Notes under the pieces: model-generated
Databases searched by the model: none
What the model saw: only the letters and a program-made list of their open reading frames with translations
What the model was told of the DNA's origin: nothing
Assembly: GCF_025950085.1 (NCBI RefSeq)
Contig: NZ_JAPDDS010000001.1
Coordinates: forward strand, 744,001 to 808,000
DNA from: Luteolibacter flavescens
GTDB taxonomy: Bacteria; Verrucomicrobiota; Verrucomicrobiia; Verrucomicrobiales; Akkermansiaceae
DNA length: 64,000 bases
Reading direction: 5' to 3'
Part shown: positions 25,703-33,812 of the stretch, in pieces
Numbering within the stretch: position 1 is the first letter of the stretch
How the letters are laid out: the number at the start of each line of letters is the position of its first letter
Position numbers and translations under genes: made by a program

Positions 25703-26890
25703 TCAGGAAGCGCTCGGCAGCTTGCGCTGGGGGTCGGTTTCGGCGGAATAGTCCACGCCGCTCAGGCCGAAGCCGAAGAGGCGATAGAACTCCTTCTGAT
25801 AGCCTTCGAAATCAGCCACGTCGTCAAGCGTCTCCGTCGTGACGGTGTGCCAGATCTTTTCGACCTCCGCCTGCACCTCGGGGCGCATTTCCCAGTCGTC
25901 GATGCGGATGCGGCCCTTTTCATCGAGCTGCGGGCCGCCATCCGCGCCGTAGTGATCGGCAAAGAGGCGATGGATCTGCTCGATGCACCCCTCATGCAGA
26001 CCCTTGGCCTTCATGATCTTGTAGAGAATCGAGATGTAGAGGGGCACCACGGGAATCGCGGAGCTTGCCTGGGTCACGAGCGCCTTGTTCACGGAGACCA
26101 CGGCCGTGCCTTCGCCGAATTCCGTGTTCAGGCCCTTGGCCGTGTCTTCCAGGTTCAGCTTGGCGCGACCGATCGTGCCGTCAGTGTAGATCGCCCAGGT
26201 GAGTTCCGGCCCGATGTAGGAATAGGCCACGGTCTTGAAGCCATCCGCCAGCACGCCGGCAGCCTTCAGCGCGTCGATCCAGAGTTTCCAGTCCTCGCCG
26301 CCCATCACCTTCACGGTTTGCGCGATCTCGTCCTCGTTCGCGGGCTCGATGGTGACGCTATCGACCTGCTTCTTGTCGGTGTTGAGATTCTTGTTCGTGT
26401 AGATCTCGCCGGTCGGCTTGAGCACCGACTTGTAAACCTCGCCCGTTTCCGGGTCGGTGCGGCGCGGCGAAGCGAGGCTGTAGACGACCATGTCCACCTG
26501 GCCGAGGTCAGCCTTGATGGCCTCGATCACCTGCTGCTTCATCTCATTGGAGAAGGCGTCGCCATTAAAGCTCCGCGCATACAGGCCTTCCTTCGCCGCT
26601 GCTTCTTCGAAGGCCACCGAATTGTACCATCCAGCCGTGCCGCACTTGCCCTCGCTGCTCTCCTTTTCGAAGAAAACGCCGATGGTCGAGGCACCGCCGC
26701 CGAAGGCAGGCACGATCCGCGAGGAAAGGCCGTAGCCGGTCGAGGAACCGACCACCAGCACGCGCTTCGGGGCGTTCTTCAGCGCTGGCTTCGACTTCAC
26801 GTAGTCGATCTGCTCCTGGACATGGGCGGCGCAGCCGTCGGGATGAGCGGTCGTGCAGATGAATCCGCGGATTTTCGGGGAAATGATCAT
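25703..26890 (-). CDS. fabV: Enoyl-ACP reductase FabV
   Basis: This gene encodes a 395-residue NADH-dependent trans-2-enoyl-ACP/CoA reductase, which makes the last reduction of each fatty acid elongation cycle. The nucleotide loop is GSSTGYG (48-54) and the catalytic Tyr235-x8-Lys244 pair is present (YTDGTIGRAK), with spacing diagnostic for FabV rather than FabI. Length matches the family. FabV enzymes are, from published work on Pseudomonas and Vibrio, poorly inhibited by triclosan, so natural tolerance is likely. It starts a leftward series with the two GYF/DUF4190 genes (gap 16 nt). Whether another enoyl reductase exists is not visible here. Confidence 0.95.
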   Translation of the reverse strand: MIISPKIRGFICTTAHPDGCAAHVQEQIDYVKSKPALKNAPKRVLVVGSSTGYGLSSRIVPAFGGGASTIGVFFEKESSEGKCGTAGWYNSVAFEEAAAKEGLYARSFNGDAFSNEMKQQVIEAIKADLGQVDMVVYSLASPRRTDPETGEVYKSVLKPTGEIYTNKNLNTDKKQVDSVTIEPANEDEIAQTVKVMGGEDWKLWIDALKAAGVLADGFKTVAYSYIGPELTWAIYTDGTIGRAKLNLEDTAKGLNTEFGEGTAVVSVNKALVTQASSAIPVVPLYISILYKIMKAKGLHEGCIEQIHRLFADHYGADGGPQLDEKGRIRIDDWEMRPEVQAEVEKIWHTVTTETLDDVADFEGYQKEFYRLFGFGLSGVDYSAETDPQRKLPSAS

Positions 26891-26942
26891 ATCGGCCCGG
26901 GACTTCTACGCCTTTCCCGGCAGAGGGCAAGCAACGAGCATG

Positions 26943-27329
26943 CTACCAAAGGAGAGGTATCCCGTAGGCCGGAAACCCTGCATCGCACGTCACCACGGTG
27001 AGCCCCTCCACCTTAGCTTGGGAGATGATCAGCCGATCAAACGGATCTCCGTGAAATCGTGGAAGCGACAGCAGTTCCTGATAATGCGACAAGCTGGGCG
27101 GAAGAAGCATGAACCCGTTTGCCTCCAAGACTCCCGGAAAAATGGATTCATAGCCCCCGGTCAGACGGAGCTTTCCCAGTCCGAGCTTGATCGCGATCTC
27201 CCAGGCAGTGGCGTGACTCACGTAACACTCATTGGCAGGATCCTCCATCGCCTTGCGCGCTTCGAAGCCGAGGGCATCATTGCCTTCGCAGAACCAGAGC
27301 AATGCATGGGTATCGAGGAGCAGCCTCAC
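26943..27329 (-). CDS. PIN-domain toxin, VapC-like
   Basis: This gene encodes a 128-residue PIN-domain ribonuclease. The acidic residues that hold the metal are Asp6 (MRLLLDTHALLW), Glu44 (TAWEIAIKLG), Asp95 and Asp98 (HGDPFDRLI) and Asp116 (VTCDAG). The pattern is that of the type II VapC-like group with 'FDRLI'. The start is GTG at 27329, overlapping the antitoxin stop in a GTGA, so toxin synthesis should be coupled to antitoxin translation. As a toxin it would cleave RNA (often tRNA or rRNA in this family); the target cannot be predicted. Confidence 0.9.
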   Translation of the reverse strand: MRLLLDTHALLWFCEGNDALGFEARKAMEDPANECYVSHATAWEIAIKLGLGKLRLTGGYESIFPGVLEANGFMLLPPSLSHYQELLSLPRFHGDPFDRLIISQAKVEGLTVVTCDAGFPAYGIPLLW

Positions 27330-27580
27330 GCGGTGTAATCCCGGAAATCTTCCAAAGGCTCATCGAAATCCAGAGCCATCACCATCTGCCCCTTCAGACA
27401 CCCAAATCCCCGGAGCGCTGCCGCAGGCTTGTCATCGCCCCCGACCGGAACCAATTCCGCGTTTACCCGGATCGGACGGCCCTGCCATTCCACAGGCAAT
27501 GGCAGATGGAGCGTTCCATCGGGATCGGGATTGAGAACCGCGGTGATCTGTTTCACGACAGCAAAGATGCCCGTTTGCAA
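27326..27580 (-). CDS. Antitoxin of the PIN-domain pair (DUF2281-like)
   Basis: This gene encodes an 84-residue protein just upstream of, and overlapping by 4 nt, the PIN toxin gene. The central part (TLHLPLPVEWQGRPIRVNAEL) is a short AbrB-like beta region. The C-terminus (LRGFGCLKGQMVMALDFDEP) matches the toxin-wrapping tail of DUF2281 antitoxins, in which a hydrophobic and acidic segment blocks the PIN active site. The antitoxin probably also represses its own promoter. The first ATG at 27580 is used; a later start would still keep the tail. Confidence 0.78.
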   Translation of the reverse strand: MQTGIFAVVKQITAVLNPDPDGTLHLPLPVEWQGRPIRVNAELVPVGGDDKPAAALRGFGCLKGQMVMALDFDEPLEDFRDYTA

Positions 27581-27601
27581 CAGAAAGTAAAGACGAGGAG
27601 A

Positions 27602-28408
27602 TCACCCCCACTCCCCGGGATCCATCCCGTAAAACTTCACCAATTCCGCGTAGATTTCAGGCTCCTCGCGCTTTAGGCCCTTGGAACGCTCGAAGAAGGT
27701 CTCGGTCGCGACGGCAAAGAACTCCGCGGGATTTTCCGCGCCGTAGTCGTCCAGCACGCTGCGCTTCCCGGCATTCACCCGCTCGCAGAAGGCGTCGTAG
27801 GCAGGCAGGAATGCCTCCGACCAACGGCCATAATCTTCCGGCTCATCCAGCTCCGGGACGCCGTCTCCCGCGCCGTCCGCCTGGTCGAGCTGGTGGGCAA
27901 ATTCGTGCAGCACCACGTTCAGGCCGTCTTCCGGGTTCAGGTCGCCCTGCTTCACGGTTTGCCATGAAAGCACCACGCTGCCATGACCCCACGACTCGCC
28001 GAGCCGGATGTCTTCCATGCCCCACTCGTCCTTCACGGTGAAGGCATCCGGATACACGAGGATGCTACGAAGCCTCTCGTAGTAATCCTGCGGGCGGCGG
28101 GAGATGAGCAGGCAGGCAGGCGCGGCGATCGCTAGACGCATTTCCTCGGTCACCTCCGTCAGCCCGCCGCAGGGCTCGAAATTCATCTCTGTTAGGAAAA
28201 CGTGCATCCACCCCTCAGTGTCCGCGCGGATGTCCTCCGGGATCTCTTCCCAGAGAGGAAAGGCTTCGATCAAAATGGCCCGCTGCCTCGCATCCAGACG
28301 CCGGGTCCGAAGCTTGCCGCGGTCCCTTTTCACCCGCCCGCCGTGCCAGAAGACAATGGCCGCGATCACGAGCAGGCCACCTAACAGAATCCAGAGGCCT
28401 GCGGTCAT
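27602..28408 (-). CDS. M90 zinc metallopeptidase, MtfA-like
   Basis: This gene encodes a 268-residue protein with an N-terminal membrane helix (residues about 5-22) and a cytosolic-type M90 peptidase domain. The zinc motif H-E-F-A-H is at 168-172 (VVLHEFAHQLD) and a downstream Glu that completes the site is probably in the ENPAEFFAVATETFF segment. E. coli MtfA, without the anchor, binds the repressor Mlc and so affects glucose uptake, but M90 proteins are widespread and that role may not carry over. Its ATG overlaps the stop of the CorA-like gene (ATGA, 28405-28408), so the two are translationally coupled. A longer frame begins at 28492 but the ATG at 28408 fits better. Confidence 0.87.
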   Translation of the reverse strand: MTAGLWILLGGLLVIAAIVFWHGGRVKRDRGKLRTRRLDARQRAILIEAFPLWEEIPEDIRADTEGWMHVFLTEMNFEPCGGLTEVTEEMRLAIAAPACLLISRRPQDYYERLRSILVYPDAFTVKDEWGMEDIRLGESWGHGSVVLSWQTVKQGDLNPEDGLNVVLHEFAHQLDQADGAGDGVPELDEPEDYGRWSEAFLPAYDAFCERVNAGKRSVLDDYGAENPAEFFAVATETFFERSKGLKREEPEIYAELVKFYGMDPGEWG

Positions 28409-29151
28409 GGCTTCAGTCCTGTCTTGCGGGCCACCAGCCAGACCAGCGTGCCCCCCATGGCCAGGCCGCCGCAGAAGATAAGCCAGAACCAACCGTCCAC
28501 GAAGTCCGGCAGGTCCACATTCATCCCGAAGAGTCCGCCGAGCGCCACAAGCGGCAGGAAGAATCCCGCGAGCAGATTCAGGCGAAAGGCGATCTGGTTC
28601 AGCTTTTCCGCCGTCGCCTGCTGTTCCTCGCTATGCTCGGCCTTCCAGAATTCCAGCGTCAGTCGCGCGTCCTGGGCAAGCTGCTCCGCGGCGCGCTCCA
28701 CCTCACGAGCCCGGTCACGGTAGTTCCGCAAGTCGCGGTTGTCCTCGTCATTGGCCAAGGTCTGCTCGATCGCGCCGGCGAGATTCCTCGTCGCCCGGGC
28801 CAGGGGACCGGCGGCACGGGCCAGCTCGAAGACTTCCTGCGCCGTGTCCGCCTCGTCGATGACGTCCTCGTATTTGTCGATGACCCTCGCGTAGTGATCT
28901 AGCAGCTCGCCGATCTTCAGCAGCCCGCGCTTCCCCGACGAATCTACCCAGACATCGTCTCCCCGTCGCCAAAAGAGGATCGGATCGCGGTCCGGCGACC
29001 CGCACTTCGGCACCGCGTGGACAACGAGCAGCAGCTCGTATCGCCCGATCACGCAACGCTGGGCTCCCGGGCGGTTGCTGAGCTGGTCCAGCAACTCCGG
29101 CTCCAGGTCAAACCCGGCAGGGAGATAGGGGAATTCGCTGCTCTTCGACAT
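28405..29151 (-). CDS. Short CorA-like Mg2+/divalent cation transport protein
   Basis: This gene encodes a 248-residue protein of the CorA superfamily. Residues about 80-200 are a long, charged helical part (DHYARVIDKYEDVIDE, ARNLAGAIEQTLAND), and the C-terminus has two membrane helices. The signature GMN sits at the end of the first (ALGGLFGMNVDLP), the loop that forms the CorA selectivity filter. The N-terminal domain is shorter than in full CorA (about 316 residues), so it may be a ZntB- or CorA-like variant. It is transcribed with the MtfA-like peptidase gene, overlapping by 4 nt. Ion specificity is not predictable from the visible sequence. Confidence 0.82.
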   Translation of the reverse strand: MSKSSEFPYLPAGFDLEPELLDQLSNRPGAQRCVIGRYELLLVVHAVPKCGSPDRDPILFWRRGDDVWVDSSGKRGLLKIGELLDHYARVIDKYEDVIDEADTAQEVFELARAAGPLARATRNLAGAIEQTLANDEDNRDLRNYRDRAREVERAAEQLAQDARLTLEFWKAEHSEEQQATAEKLNQIAFRLNLLAGFFLPLVALGGLFGMNVDLPDFVDGWFWLIFCGGLAMGGTLVWLVARKTGLKP

Positions 29152-29185
29152 GACGGGCGGATTTCAAACCGCCGCCCGGAAATAA

Positions 29186-29947
29186 TCAACGGCGGTTCCA
29201 CGCCACCAGCTCATCGTAGCGCACGCCCTTCCCCCCGAAGATATCGAGAGCCGAGCCTACGGTGACGTCCACCTTTCCGCCGGAGAGGCTCTGGACCTTC
29301 TCCACATCCGCGAGGGAGGCCGCACCACCGGCATAGGTGACCGGCCGTCCTGCCCAGGCACCGAGCATTTCGACAAGCTCGCCATCGATGCCACCGCAAA
29401 GGCCTTCCACGTCGGCGGCATGGATCAGGAACTCATCGCACCACGGCGCGAGGCGATCGAGGGTGGCAGGAGTGACGTCGAGGTCGGTGAGGGTCTGCCA
29501 GCGGTCCATCGCGACGGTCCAGCCGGAGGCCGTGCGACGGCAGGAGAGGTCGATGATGAGCCGGTCCGCGCCGATGGTATCCACCAGCTCCCGGACCCGA
29601 TCCTCGGAAAATCTCGCGCCATCGAATAGCCACGAGGTGACAATTACGCGGGAGGCCCCGGCTGCCAGCCATTCGGCGGCATTCCCGGCATGGATCCCCC
29701 CGCCGATCTGGAGACCGCCGGACCACGCGGAGAGCGCCTCCTTGGCAGCGTCCTCATTGCCGGGACCGAGCTTGATGACATGCCCGCCGGTCAGCCCGTC
29801 GCGGCGAAACATCTCCGCGAACTCCCCCGCCCCGGCGCTGGCCACGAAGTTCTCCTTCGGCCCCGGGCCATCGTCGCGCAGTGTGCCGCCTACGATTTGC
29901 TTCACCTTTCCCTGATGGAGGTCGATGCACGGGCGAAACTTTGTCAT
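29186..29947 (-). CDS. hisA: Eukaryotic-type HisA (ProFAR isomerase)
   Basis: This gene encodes a 253-residue TIM-barrel enzyme that isomerises ProFAR to PRFAR in histidine synthesis. It starts at ATG 29947 (MTKFRPCIDLHQGKVKQIVGG). The opening, with CIDLHQGKVKQIVGG, and the insert around SCRRTASGWTVAMDRWQT match the fungal/plant HIS6-like group (TIGR02129) rather than the usual bacterial HisA. Phosphate-binding strands appear as IQIGGGIHA-like (LQIGGGIHAG) and VTYAGGAAS. It is divergent from ilvA across 83 bp. The eukaryotic-type version occurs sporadically in bacteria, including Verrucomicrobia. Confidence 0.88.
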   Translation of the reverse strand: MTKFRPCIDLHQGKVKQIVGGTLRDDGPGPKENFVASAGAGEFAEMFRRDGLTGGHVIKLGPGNEDAAKEALSAWSGGLQIGGGIHAGNAAEWLAAGASRVIVTSWLFDGARFSEDRVRELVDTIGADRLIIDLSCRRTASGWTVAMDRWQTLTDLDVTPATLDRLAPWCDEFLIHAADVEGLCGGIDGELVEMLGAWAGRPVTYAGGAASLADVEKVQSLSGGKVDVTVGSALDIFGGKGVRYDELVAWNRR

Positions 29948-30030
29948 GGCGCGCGAGCCATCGCCGCGAGATCGGCGGGCGTCAAGCTCCGGCCTTGCAT
30001 GCCCCGCCCCGATGCGCCACACCCGCCGAC

Positions 30031-31569
30031 GTGGAACGCGAAGGACTGCCACCCGACCGCCGCTTGCGCCAGGAAATCCTGTTTGCCCGTGAGCGGGTCT
30101 ATCGTTTTGGCCAGCCCACGCCGCTTGAGCATCTGGCCATCCCCGGCCTCGATGTCTGGGTGAAGCGCGAGGATCTCTCCCCGATCAAGGCCTACAAGTG
30201 GCGCGGTGCCTGCAATCGCATGGCCGTCCTCACTCCCGAGGAAAAGGCATCCGGCGTGGTCACCGCCTCGGCGGGGAACCATGCCCAGGGAGTCGCCCTC
30301 GCAGCCCGGGCGCTCGGCATCGGCACTCGCATCTACATGCCCCGCTCGACCCCGCGGGTGAAGCAAAATGCCGTCCGCCATCACGGCGGGGATCGCGTGG
30401 AAATCATTCTCACCGGCGACAGCTATGACGAAGCCGTGGCGGCCGCGCTCGATGACGCGGCGAGCAGCGGTGCGACCTACGTCCACGCCTACGACGACGT
30501 GCAGGTGATGGCCGGGCAAGGCACCCTCGCCGACGAGGTCGTGCTTTCGGGCCACGGCCCCTTTGACGTCGCTTATCTGCAGATCGGCGGCGGCGGCATG
30601 GCTGCGGGCGTCTCGACGTGGCTGAAAACCTACTGGCCTGAGATCGAGATCGTCGGCGTGGAAGGCGCGGGGCAGGCCTCGATGAAGGCCGCACTGGAAG
30701 CGGGCAAGCCGGTGCCGCTCGATCAGGTGGACATCTTCTGCGACGGCACCGCGGTGCGGAAGGCGGGCACGAATACCTTCGAGATCCTGAGCACCACGCT
30801 CGACCGCATCGAGACGGTGACGAATGCCGAAGTCAGCCGCGCCATCCGCACGCTGTGGGAGGGCCTGCGCTGCGTGTCCGAGCCCTCCGGCGCACTTGGT
30901 CTGGCAGCGGTGATGAAGAACCGCGAGCAACTGGCCGGAAAACGCGTGCTGGTCGTCGTCTCCGGGGCCAACATCGACTTCCTGCAGATCGGCCTGATCG
31001 CCCAGTCCGAGGGCTCTTCGCAAAGCGCATCCCGCACGCTGCGCATCCGCATCCCGGAGCGCCCCGGCACGATGCTGGAGCTGCTGGATACCTGCTTTGA
31101 GGACGTGAATATCGCGGACTTCCAATACGGCAAGATCCACGAGAGCGAGGCATGGCCCGCCTTCACGATCACGGCGGAAGAGGCCTCGGTGCTCGATGCC
31201 CTGCCGGAGAAGCTGCAAGCGCGCGGATTCGAGTGGGAAGACCTCACCGGAGCCATCGACATCGCCTTCCGCGCGATCCCGCTGCGTGGCGATCTCCTGG
31301 AGTGTCCCGCTTTCCTGCGCCTCGACTTCTACGAGCGCCCCGGTGCCTTGCACGACTTCCTCGACAAGCTTGTCCGCGGCCGGGCGAATCTGTGCTACTT
31401 CAACTACCGCCAGTCCGGCGAACGCATCGGCCGCGCCTTGATCGGCCTCGATTTCGCGGACGAAACGAAGCGCCGCGAATTCCTCGAGTCCGTGCCGGAG
31501 CATGGCGAGGGGTATCGCTCCTGCAAGGAAGTGGACCAGGCGACCCGCGAACGACTGATCGGGCGCTGA
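30031..31569 (+). CDS. ilvA: Threonine ammonia-lyase, biosynthetic (IlvA)
   Basis: This gene encodes a 512-residue PLP enzyme that deaminates threonine to 2-oxobutanoate, the first step of isoleucine synthesis. The GTG at 30031 gives a start close to E. coli IlvA (514 residues); longer frames upstream run into the divergent hisA region. The catalytic domain (about 1-320) has Lys56 in IKAYKWRGA, the substrate loop TASAGNHAQG and the PLP-phosphate loop IGGGGMAAG. Two ACT-like regulatory domains follow (about 330-400: RTLRIRIPERPGTML; about 420-500: ECPAFLRLDFYERPGAL). Such enzymes are inhibited by isoleucine. No leader peptide attenuator was noticed. Confidence 0.95.
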   Translation: MEREGLPPDRRLRQEILFARERVYRFGQPTPLEHLAIPGLDVWVKREDLSPIKAYKWRGACNRMAVLTPEEKASGVVTASAGNHAQGVALAARALGIGTRIYMPRSTPRVKQNAVRHHGGDRVEIILTGDSYDEAVAAALDDAASSGATYVHAYDDVQVMAGQGTLADEVVLSGHGPFDVAYLQIGGGGMAAGVSTWLKTYWPEIEIVGVEGAGQASMKAALEAGKPVPLDQVDIFCDGTAVRKAGTNTFEILSTTLDRIETVTNAEVSRAIRTLWEGLRCVSEPSGALGLAAVMKNREQLAGKRVLVVVSGANIDFLQIGLIAQSEGSSQSASRTLRIRIPERPGTMLELLDTCFEDVNIADFQYGKIHESEAWPAFTITAEEASVLDALPEKLQARGFEWEDLTGAIDIAFRAIPLRGDLLECPAFLRLDFYERPGALHDFLDKLVRGRANLCYFNYRQSGERIGRALIGLDFADETKRREFLESVPEHGEGYRSCKEVDQATRERLIGR

Positions 31570-31636
31570 GCCACGGCTGACACGGCGGCGGCGTTTCACT
31601 GATGAAATCCGTCCCGGGTCCGCGTAGAGTCGCGCC

Positions 31637-32620
31637 ATGGAAGATCTTTCGAGACGCGGATTCGTGGGCACGGCCCTCGCGGGCATGGCAGCGCTGACGG
31701 CAAAGGCCGCCGCCCAACAGCCGGCGGAGCCAAAGGCCTTTCGCGATCCCTTCGTCTATCGCTTCAAGATCGGCGAGCTGGAGGCCTTCTCGATCAGTGA
31801 CTGCGACCTCCGCCTCGGCGAAGGGCTCGACCTGATGTGGCCGGTGGAGGAGCGGCCAAAGATGAAGGAGGAGATGGTGCGCCACGGCGAGCGCGCCGGT
31901 CCCCTGCCCCTCTATGTGAATATCCTCGTGGTGCGCTCCGGCAGCGACGTGCTGCTTTTCGACGCCGGCTTCGGCAAGGGCAACAACCCGAAGATGGGAT
32001 GGCTTCAGGAAGGGCTAGCGGCTGTCGGTATCTCGCCGGATCAGGTCACGGCCGGCTTCCTCAGCCACGCCCATGCGGATCACCTCAATGGCTTCGTCCA
32101 TCAGGGCAAGCCCGCCTTCCCGAATGCCGTGGTCTATCTGCTGGAGGAAGAGCTGGCCTTCTGGCGCGCGGACAAGCCGGATTTCTCGAAGAGCAAGCGC
32201 AACCAGAACCAGATCCCCGGCATGATCAAGGAGGTGCGCGGGCACTTCGACACGCTGCAGGAAAAGCTCCGCCCCGTGAAGGACGGTACCGAGGTGCTGG
32301 GCGGACTGGTACGCATTGAGTCAGCTCCCGGCCATACCGACGGCCACGCCTGCTTCCGCATCCGCTCAGGCGATGCCGAACTGCTGCACCTGATGGATCT
32401 CGCCCATCACCACTTGCTGATGTTCGCCGATCCGAACTGGACTATCGCCTTCGACCACGACCCCGTGGTGGCCGTCGCGACACGGAAGAAATATTGGACC
32501 GAGGTCACCGGGAAACACACCCGCTGCTACGGCTTCCATCTTCCTTGGCCAGGACTCGGACACATCGTCACCGAGGACGATGGGTATCGCTGGGCGACCG
32601 AGGCGTGGGCATGGGGGTGA
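31637..32620 (+). CDS. Tat-exported metallo-beta-lactamase-fold hydrolase
   Basis: This gene encodes a 327-residue protein. The N-terminus carries a twin-arginine signal (LSRRGFVGTALAGMAALTAKAAA), so the folded enzyme is exported by Tat. The metal-binding HxHxDH motif is SHAHADHLNG, and further ligands follow in the expected order: His in SAPGHTDGH, Asp in LMDLAHHH. The spacing fits the MBL-fold group of hydrolases such as AHL lactonase-like and PQQ-related proteins more than class B beta-lactamases. Substrate is unknown. It lies 68 nt after ilvA and 38 nt before the next gene. Confidence 0.87.
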   Translation: MEDLSRRGFVGTALAGMAALTAKAAAQQPAEPKAFRDPFVYRFKIGELEAFSISDCDLRLGEGLDLMWPVEERPKMKEEMVRHGERAGPLPLYVNILVVRSGSDVLLFDAGFGKGNNPKMGWLQEGLAAVGISPDQVTAGFLSHAHADHLNGFVHQGKPAFPNAVVYLLEEELAFWRADKPDFSKSKRNQNQIPGMIKEVRGHFDTLQEKLRPVKDGTEVLGGLVRIESAPGHTDGHACFRIRSGDAELLHLMDLAHHHLLMFADPNWTIAFDHDPVVAVATRKKYWTEVTGKHTRCYGFHLPWPGLGHIVTEDDGYRWATEAWAWG

Positions 32621-32657
32621 TCAAAAGCAAACCACACACGCTGACCGGAGTCTTCCC

Positions 32658-33173
32658 ATGCTCGAACTTGATAATCCATTCTGGGAGCAGGTGAAGTGCG
32701 GATACGGGGTTACCTACAATCCGGTCCCGGCATTGCTACGACTTGGAGCAGCAATGACCGCAGCCGAGGAAAGCGAGGCATTCGTCGAACTCTGGGATGA
32801 GCTCCATCATCAGGGAGATCTGGGAATCGGCTCCTATGCCTGCGTGCCGCAGATCGTGAGGATCGGACAGAAGCGCGCTCCGATGACTCCGGATTTCTTC
32901 GCCCTGATCGCGGTGATCGAGATCGAGCGTCACGAGAACGATAATCCGGAGATGCCCCGCGAACTTGCCGGGGAATACTCGCATGCCTTGAACCTGATCC
33001 CGGAATTGATCGCGAAGGCCTCACCGCCCAAATGGGATCAGTCGATGATCAGCTCGACGTGTGCTGCATTGGCTGCATCCAAAGGCAACCGGCTACTTGC
33101 CAGAGCCTATCTTGAGATGAACGAAGACAATGCAGTTCCGTTTCTTCGGGAGGAAACCGGCTACGAGCCCTGA
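32658..33173 (+). CDS. Conserved hypothetical protein, soluble
   Basis: I do not recognise this 171-residue protein. It begins MLELDNPFWEQVKCGYG and has no signal peptide, membrane helix or catalytic motif that I can see. It is rich in helix-forming segments (TAAEESEAFVELWDELHHQG, GEYSHALNLIPELIAKA) and Trp, Tyr and acidic residues. That composition is seen in small cytosolic proteins of the immunity or repeat-adaptor kind, but no family can be named. The ATG at 32658 is preferred over an in-frame start at 32580 inside the upstream gene. Its end faces plsC with a 16-nt gap. Confidence 0.6.
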   Translation: MLELDNPFWEQVKCGYGVTYNPVPALLRLGAAMTAAEESEAFVELWDELHHQGDLGIGSYACVPQIVRIGQKRAPMTPDFFALIAVIEIERHENDNPEMPRELAGEYSHALNLIPELIAKASPPKWDQSMISSTCAALAASKGNRLLARAYLEMNEDNAVPFLREETGYEP

Positions 33174-33189
33174 CCTCACGCCACTGTGA

Positions 33190-33798
33190 TCAAAGCGCCT
33201 TCACCGCGTCCCAGATCCGGTCGGTGATCTGCTGGTAGCCGTGCTTGCCCTTCGCGGTGGTCAGTTCCGCTTCCGTGAGGCGGATCGGCGGACCGATGTG
33301 GAGAGAAATCTGGCTGAAGCGCACCCGCCCGGAACCGCGGGGCAGCGCCTCACGCGCACCGCGGATGCGGATCGGCTGGATGACCACGTTCGACTTCACC
33401 GCGATCAGGCCGACGCCCGGCTGAGCGGGGCCGAAGGTCCCGTCGAGGCTGCGTTCGCCCTCCGGGAAAATCAGCACGCGGCGACCGTTCGACAGCAGCT
33501 TGATGATCGTCTTCAGGCTGGTCATGTCCGGACGGTCCTGATCGACCGGGATGGAATTCCACGCGAGGTAGATCCACTTCAGCAACGGGCCGGACATCAG
33601 CGTCTTCCGGGCGAGATAGAACATCTCGTCCTTGTAGAGCGTGCCGACCAACGGCGGATCGAGGAAGCTCTCATGGTTCGCGGCGATGAGCACCGCACCC
33701 TCGGTGACCAAGTGCTCGCGGCCCACGACCTTCAGGCCGAAGAGCGAGCGATAGGCACTGCCGAAGAGATTCCAACCTAACCAGTAGATCCAGCGCAT
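33190..33798 (-). CDS. plsC: 1-acyl-sn-glycerol-3-phosphate acyltransferase
   Basis: This gene encodes a 202-residue membrane-associated acyltransferase that transfers an acyl group to lysophosphatidic acid to give phosphatidic acid. Motif I, N-H-x4-D, is at 41-47 (NHESFLD), motif III is FPEGERS (usual form FPEGTRS) and motif IV lies around IQPIRIRGA. The N-terminus (MRWIYWLGWNLFGSAY) is hydrophobic. Only 14 nt separate it from cmk, an arrangement common in bacteria. It is the last gene of the leftward tyrA-aroA-cmk-plsC operon. Other lysophospholipid acyltransferases of the LPLAT family share these motifs. Confidence 0.87.
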   Translation of the reverse strand: MRWIYWLGWNLFGSAYRSLFGLKVVGREHLVTEGAVLIAANHESFLDPPLVGTLYKDEMFYLARKTLMSGPLLKWIYLAWNSIPVDQDRPDMTSLKTIIKLLSNGRRVLIFPEGERSLDGTFGPAQPGVGLIAVKSNVVIQPIRIRGAREALPRGSGRVRFSQISLHIGPPIRLTEAELTTAKGKHGYQQITDRIWDAVKAL

Positions 33799-33812
33799 GG
33801 GGTGAAAGGGTG

